Below, piece after piece: positions 61,744-64,000 of a stretch of 64,000 nt of DNA. Source of the stretch: Niastella yeongjuensis (GTDB lineage: Bacteria > Bacteroidota > Bacteroidia > Chitinophagales > Chitinophagaceae); the NCBI RefSeq assembly GCF_900110245.1, contig NZ_FOCZ01000009.1, positions 248,001 through 312,000 on the forward strand. Reading direction: 5' to 3'. A program made the position numbers and the translations under genes. Under the pieces are notes generated by a model. The model saw only the letters and a program-made list of their open reading frames with translations. It was not told where the DNA came from and ran no database searches. Each line of letters begins with the position of its first letter. Position 1 is the first letter of the stretch.

Positions 61744-63195
61744 TTAATTCATGGCATTTAATAATGCGGCCAGAGGTACCGTAGCAAATGAGGTAGCATA
61801 ATCAGAAACGGCATAAGGAATAAACAAACAATCCTGATGTAATATAGCTCCACAGGAATAAACCACATTTGGTACATATCCGTGCCATTCATCTTCATCC
61901 GGCATTAATAACGGTTCCTTTAAACGTCCCAGTTCTTTGGTTGGGTCGTTTAGATTAAACAGGCTGGCGCCGAGACAGTATTTACGCATCGGACCAACGC
62001 CATGGGTAATTACCAGCCATCCCTCTTCCGTTTCTATGGGCGACCCGGCATTGCCGATCTGCACAAATTCCCATGGATACACCGGTTGCTGCAGCAAAGT
62101 GGCCGTTTCCCACAGATACAAATCTTCAGAGAACATTATGTAGTTATTAACCCCGTCAATGCGGGAGATCATGGCATATTGTCCATTGATCTTTCTGGGA
62201 AATAAAGCAAGGTTTTTATTAACTGCTGCTTTTCCATGAAGTGGCGACATCTTAAAATGTAAAAAATCCTTTGTTTCAATTAAATGTGGTAAAATGAATG
62301 AGCCATCGTACGCTGTATAAGTAGCAAAATAAGTGGTAGCACCATCTTCAGCGGTAAATTTTATAAACCTGGCATCCTCAATACCATTCTTCTCAGTAAA
62401 CGTTACCGGAAAAATAACCCGTTCTGACAATAAAGATTCCTGAAGAAAATGTAATTCATAACTGGTATTCACCAGGCTGAGGATATCATATTTAAGTTTG
62501 TTCTTTGCCGTACCGGTCCCTACATGCTGCAGGGCATTTTTTACAACCGATTCAATCTCTTTATAAGAAAACGTATCTTTCAACTGGTTTAAAATATCTG
62601 TGCAAATCCCTTCCGGAAATGGGTATTGGGATAGTAACTCCTTAAATGCTTTTTTGTTATTCCTTTTCTGTTGTGTTACCGTCCCCTGGTTCATATACTT
62701 CCCTGAAGGCTCAAAATGGATCTTTGCATTTTTATCAAGTTTTGCCCGTTTAAATACAAGGGATGATATATGACCTTCCCCTGTAGCTCTGAAACTGACG
62801 ATCACATTTTTTTCTCCTGCTGCAGTATCGGACTGGTCCGGATCTTCCACAATAGAAGGGTTAAACAAGGCTGCATGTTCCAGTGAATATTCCATGGTAA
62901 AATAAGAACCTATCAACAATTTTTTTTCGAAGGATAAAGCCAGACACTCCTTTTCAGTTAACAAGTGTTTTATTAATTCAAAATGCTTTACAAAAACAAG
63001 CCGGATATTACTATAGCGTTTATGAAATTCATGTTGAACCTGTAGCAATAATTCATTTACCTGGTTGTCGGGCAACTGCATCACCCTGTTAATTAGCGTC
63101 AGGGAACGCTCATCCCCTGTATTAAAAAAACGGGGAATTACTTTTCTGACATCTGGATTTAAGCGCACATTGATCCTGTTAACCTGTAATTTCAT
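61744..63195 (-). CDS. GH130-family beta-mannoside phosphorylase or hydrolase
   Basis: A five-bladed beta-propeller enzyme of about 483 aa. GH130 enzymes cleave or phosphorolyse beta-mannosides. Landmarks are GIEDARFIKF (the E-D-x-R motif that positions the substrate), NAGSPIETEEGWLVITHGVG, HGYVPNVVYSCGAI and YAVSDYATSFATV near the C-terminus. About 200 extra N-terminal residues precede the propeller, more than in short family members. I favour ATG 63195 over ATG 63234. It converges on the glycosyltransferase genes with 18 bp between stops, so synthesis and breakdown of a beta-mannoside may be paired here. Confidence 0.88.
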   Translation of the reverse strand: MKLQVNRINVRLNPDVRKVIPRFFNTGDERSLTLINRVMQLPDNQVNELLLQVQHEFHKRYSNIRLVFVKHFELIKHLLTEKECLALSFEKKLLIGSYFTMEYSLEHAALFNPSIVEDPDQSDTAAGEKNVIVSFRATGEGHISSLVFKRAKLDKNAKIHFEPSGKYMNQGTVTQQKRNNKKAFKELLSQYPFPEGICTDILNQLKDTFSYKEIESVVKNALQHVGTGTAKNKLKYDILSLVNTSYELHFLQESLLSERVIFPVTFTEKNGIEDARFIKFTAEDGATTYFATYTAYDGSFILPHLIETKDFLHFKMSPLHGKAAVNKNLALFPRKINGQYAMISRIDGVNNYIMFSEDLYLWETATLLQQPVYPWEFVQIGNAGSPIETEEGWLVITHGVGPMRKYCLGASLFNLNDPTKELGRLKEPLLMPDEDEWHGYVPNVVYSCGAILHQDCLFIPYAVSDYATSFATVPLAALLNAMN

Positions 63196-63409
63196 ATCCA
63201 GTGAAGGTAGTTCAATAAATAACACAAATGCCATTTGACCTTTGTCGCTGTTCTTTTAAAAAGACATGTTAAACCACCACAAATAATAAATTAGATCGTT
63301 ACTGCAAATAAGCATATCTTTAAATACTGACCTTTTATTGTGTAATTTCCTACCTTTTGCTTTCCTACACTTTACCTCGTCATTTCCTTTAACTAAGTAA
63401 ATTAAAAGT

Positions 63410-63679
63410 ATGCGCTTATTAATCAGCAATTTAAACAGATTCACTACCGCTACCCATCTGGCAAATCTTCTGCTTCCTTTTGGGTTGGTATCGTCTGCCA
63501 GGATAATGATGAATGCCCAAAACGGCTTATCAGAGGGGGTGGCATTGGTAGAAATGGAATATAAAGCAGGTCAAATTGTTATTAGTGAACTCAATAACAG
63601 CCGGTTTATGAACTACTACATCAGTGTAGAAGAGACAATTTCGACTAACAAATCAAAAAGGTTTAAGAGCCACGCATAA
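63410..63679 (+). CDS. RRM-like RNA-binding protein, degenerate
   Basis: A protein of 89 aa with an RRM-like fold. The RNP2 position reads LLISNLNR (2-9), but RNP1, normally [K/R]G[F/Y][G/A]F[V/I]x[F/Y], reads SEGVALVEME, so both RNP1 aromatic residues are lost. The end is basic (SKRFKSHA). RNA binding may be altered or absent. A complete RRM gene lies at 56931 in the same island. Confidence 0.75.
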   Translation: MRLLISNLNRFTTATHLANLLLPFGLVSSARIMMNAQNGLSEGVALVEMEYKAGQIVISELNNSRFMNYYISVEETISTNKSKRFKSHA

Positions 63680-63787
63680 CTTGCATATGATCAGCAACGC
63701 TTGCCTATCAGAAAATAGTTAACCAAACAGCAGATGTATACTAACGGGAAACAGGAGAGCTAATTGATCCGCTCTTTAAATTCAGAT

Positions 63788-64000
63788 ATGATATTTTTAA
63801 AAGAACATTTACGCAAAAAGAATTACGATTGGGCCGTGATGCATCATCATTGTAAGGAAAACAACGAACCCAACCGGCGTACTTTTAACCCGCTTAACGG
63901 TTATCAGGTGCTGTTTATCATTAACCACTTCGGCAAATCAATTGGCAAATTGACGATTACAGATGGTTGCCAGCTCGAAGAACTTATTTCAACGCAACTC
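63788..64000 (+). CDS. Hypothetical protein, 3' end cut by the window
   Basis: An ORF of 71 codons that remains open at the right edge. It begins MIFLKEHLRKKNYDWAV, then has a His-rich stretch (MHHHCKEN) and GYQVLFIINHFGKS, which could be a strand-helix unit. I do not recognise a family. No other feature competes for this stretch. Confidence 0.5.
   Translation, partial: MIFLKEHLRKKNYDWAVMHHHCKENNEPNRRTFNPLNGYQVLFIINHFGKSIGKLTITDGCQLEELISTQL

Noticed and set aside
63256-63444. 62-codon minus-strand ORF between GH130 and the RRM-like gene
   Set aside because: It overlaps the start of the RRM gene, has no family resemblance and an AT-driven composition.
1-64000. tRNA, rRNA, CRISPR arrays, insertion sequences or phage genes
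   Set aside because: No cloverleaf, repeat-spacer, transposase or terminal-repeat pattern was found by eye; a tRNA-finding or IS search would be needed to be certain.

Overview
The window looks like chromosomal DNA of a Bacteroidota species, most likely in the order Chitinophagales (Chitinophaga/Niastella-like). The pointers are paired SusC/SusD outer-membrane genes, lipoprotein signals ending in LxxC, a type IX secretion C-terminal domain, FAS1 (fasciclin) lipoproteins and -7 promoter elements of the TAnnTTTG type. I see no rRNA, tRNA, CRISPR array, phage or insertion sequence.

Layout. (1) 1-12.7 kb, plus strand: an exopolysaccharide operon. It holds three GT4 glycosyltransferases (the first cut by the window edge), a polysaccharide deacetylase, a DUF354 protein, an AlgD-like GDP-mannose 6-dehydrogenase, a polyprenyl-phosphate sugar transferase, an SDR epimerase homologue lacking its YxxxK motif, and a tandemly duplicated CelD/GNAT protein. 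(2) 12.7-15.0 kb, minus strand: two heparin-lyase-like proteins converge on this operon, so synthesis and cleavage of a uronate polymer may be linked. (3) 15.5-20.6 kb: a small unknown gene, an OmpR-type two-component system, small secreted proteins and a metallo-beta-lactamase-fold protein. (4) 20.7-36.1 kb, minus strand: a compact seven-gene operon FAS1 - SusC - SusD - FAS1 - FAS1 - SusC - SusD with no carbohydrate-active enzyme, with a divergent AraC-type regulator upstream. (5) 37.5-44.7 kb: an AhpD-like protein, a T9SS-exported beta-helix protein, and a CheB-CheR-PAS-histidine kinase fusion with its response regulator. (6) 44.8-49.0 kb: two paralogous AraC-type regulators with an HMA-like N-terminus flank a desaturase / radical SAM operon. 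(7) 49-57.9 kb: a stress/envelope island of small genes (Na+/H+ antiporter, Lmo0937-like, SPW, DUF892 ferritin-like, YihY, AI-2E-family permease, RRM protein, CsbD-like). (8) 58.4-63.2 kb: two glycosyltransferases, an (alpha/alpha)6-barrel protein and a convergent GH130 enzyme. The window ends with a second RRM-like protein and a truncated ORF.

The most notable signal is a promoter architecture repeated eight times between 48.1 and 57.7 kb on both strands. Each copy has a TGTGAAT box, two ATRTAA-like half-sites 21 bp apart, and a YAnnTTTR -7 element starting 56 or 57 bp after the first base of the box. Six copies precede genes: the desaturase/radical SAM operon, four small unknown proteins and the CsbD-like protein. 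Two copies drive no real gene and run into terminator-like hairpins, which suggests small RNAs or vestigial genes. I take this as an undescribed stress regulon; one of the nearby AraC-type proteins could be its activator, but that is inference.
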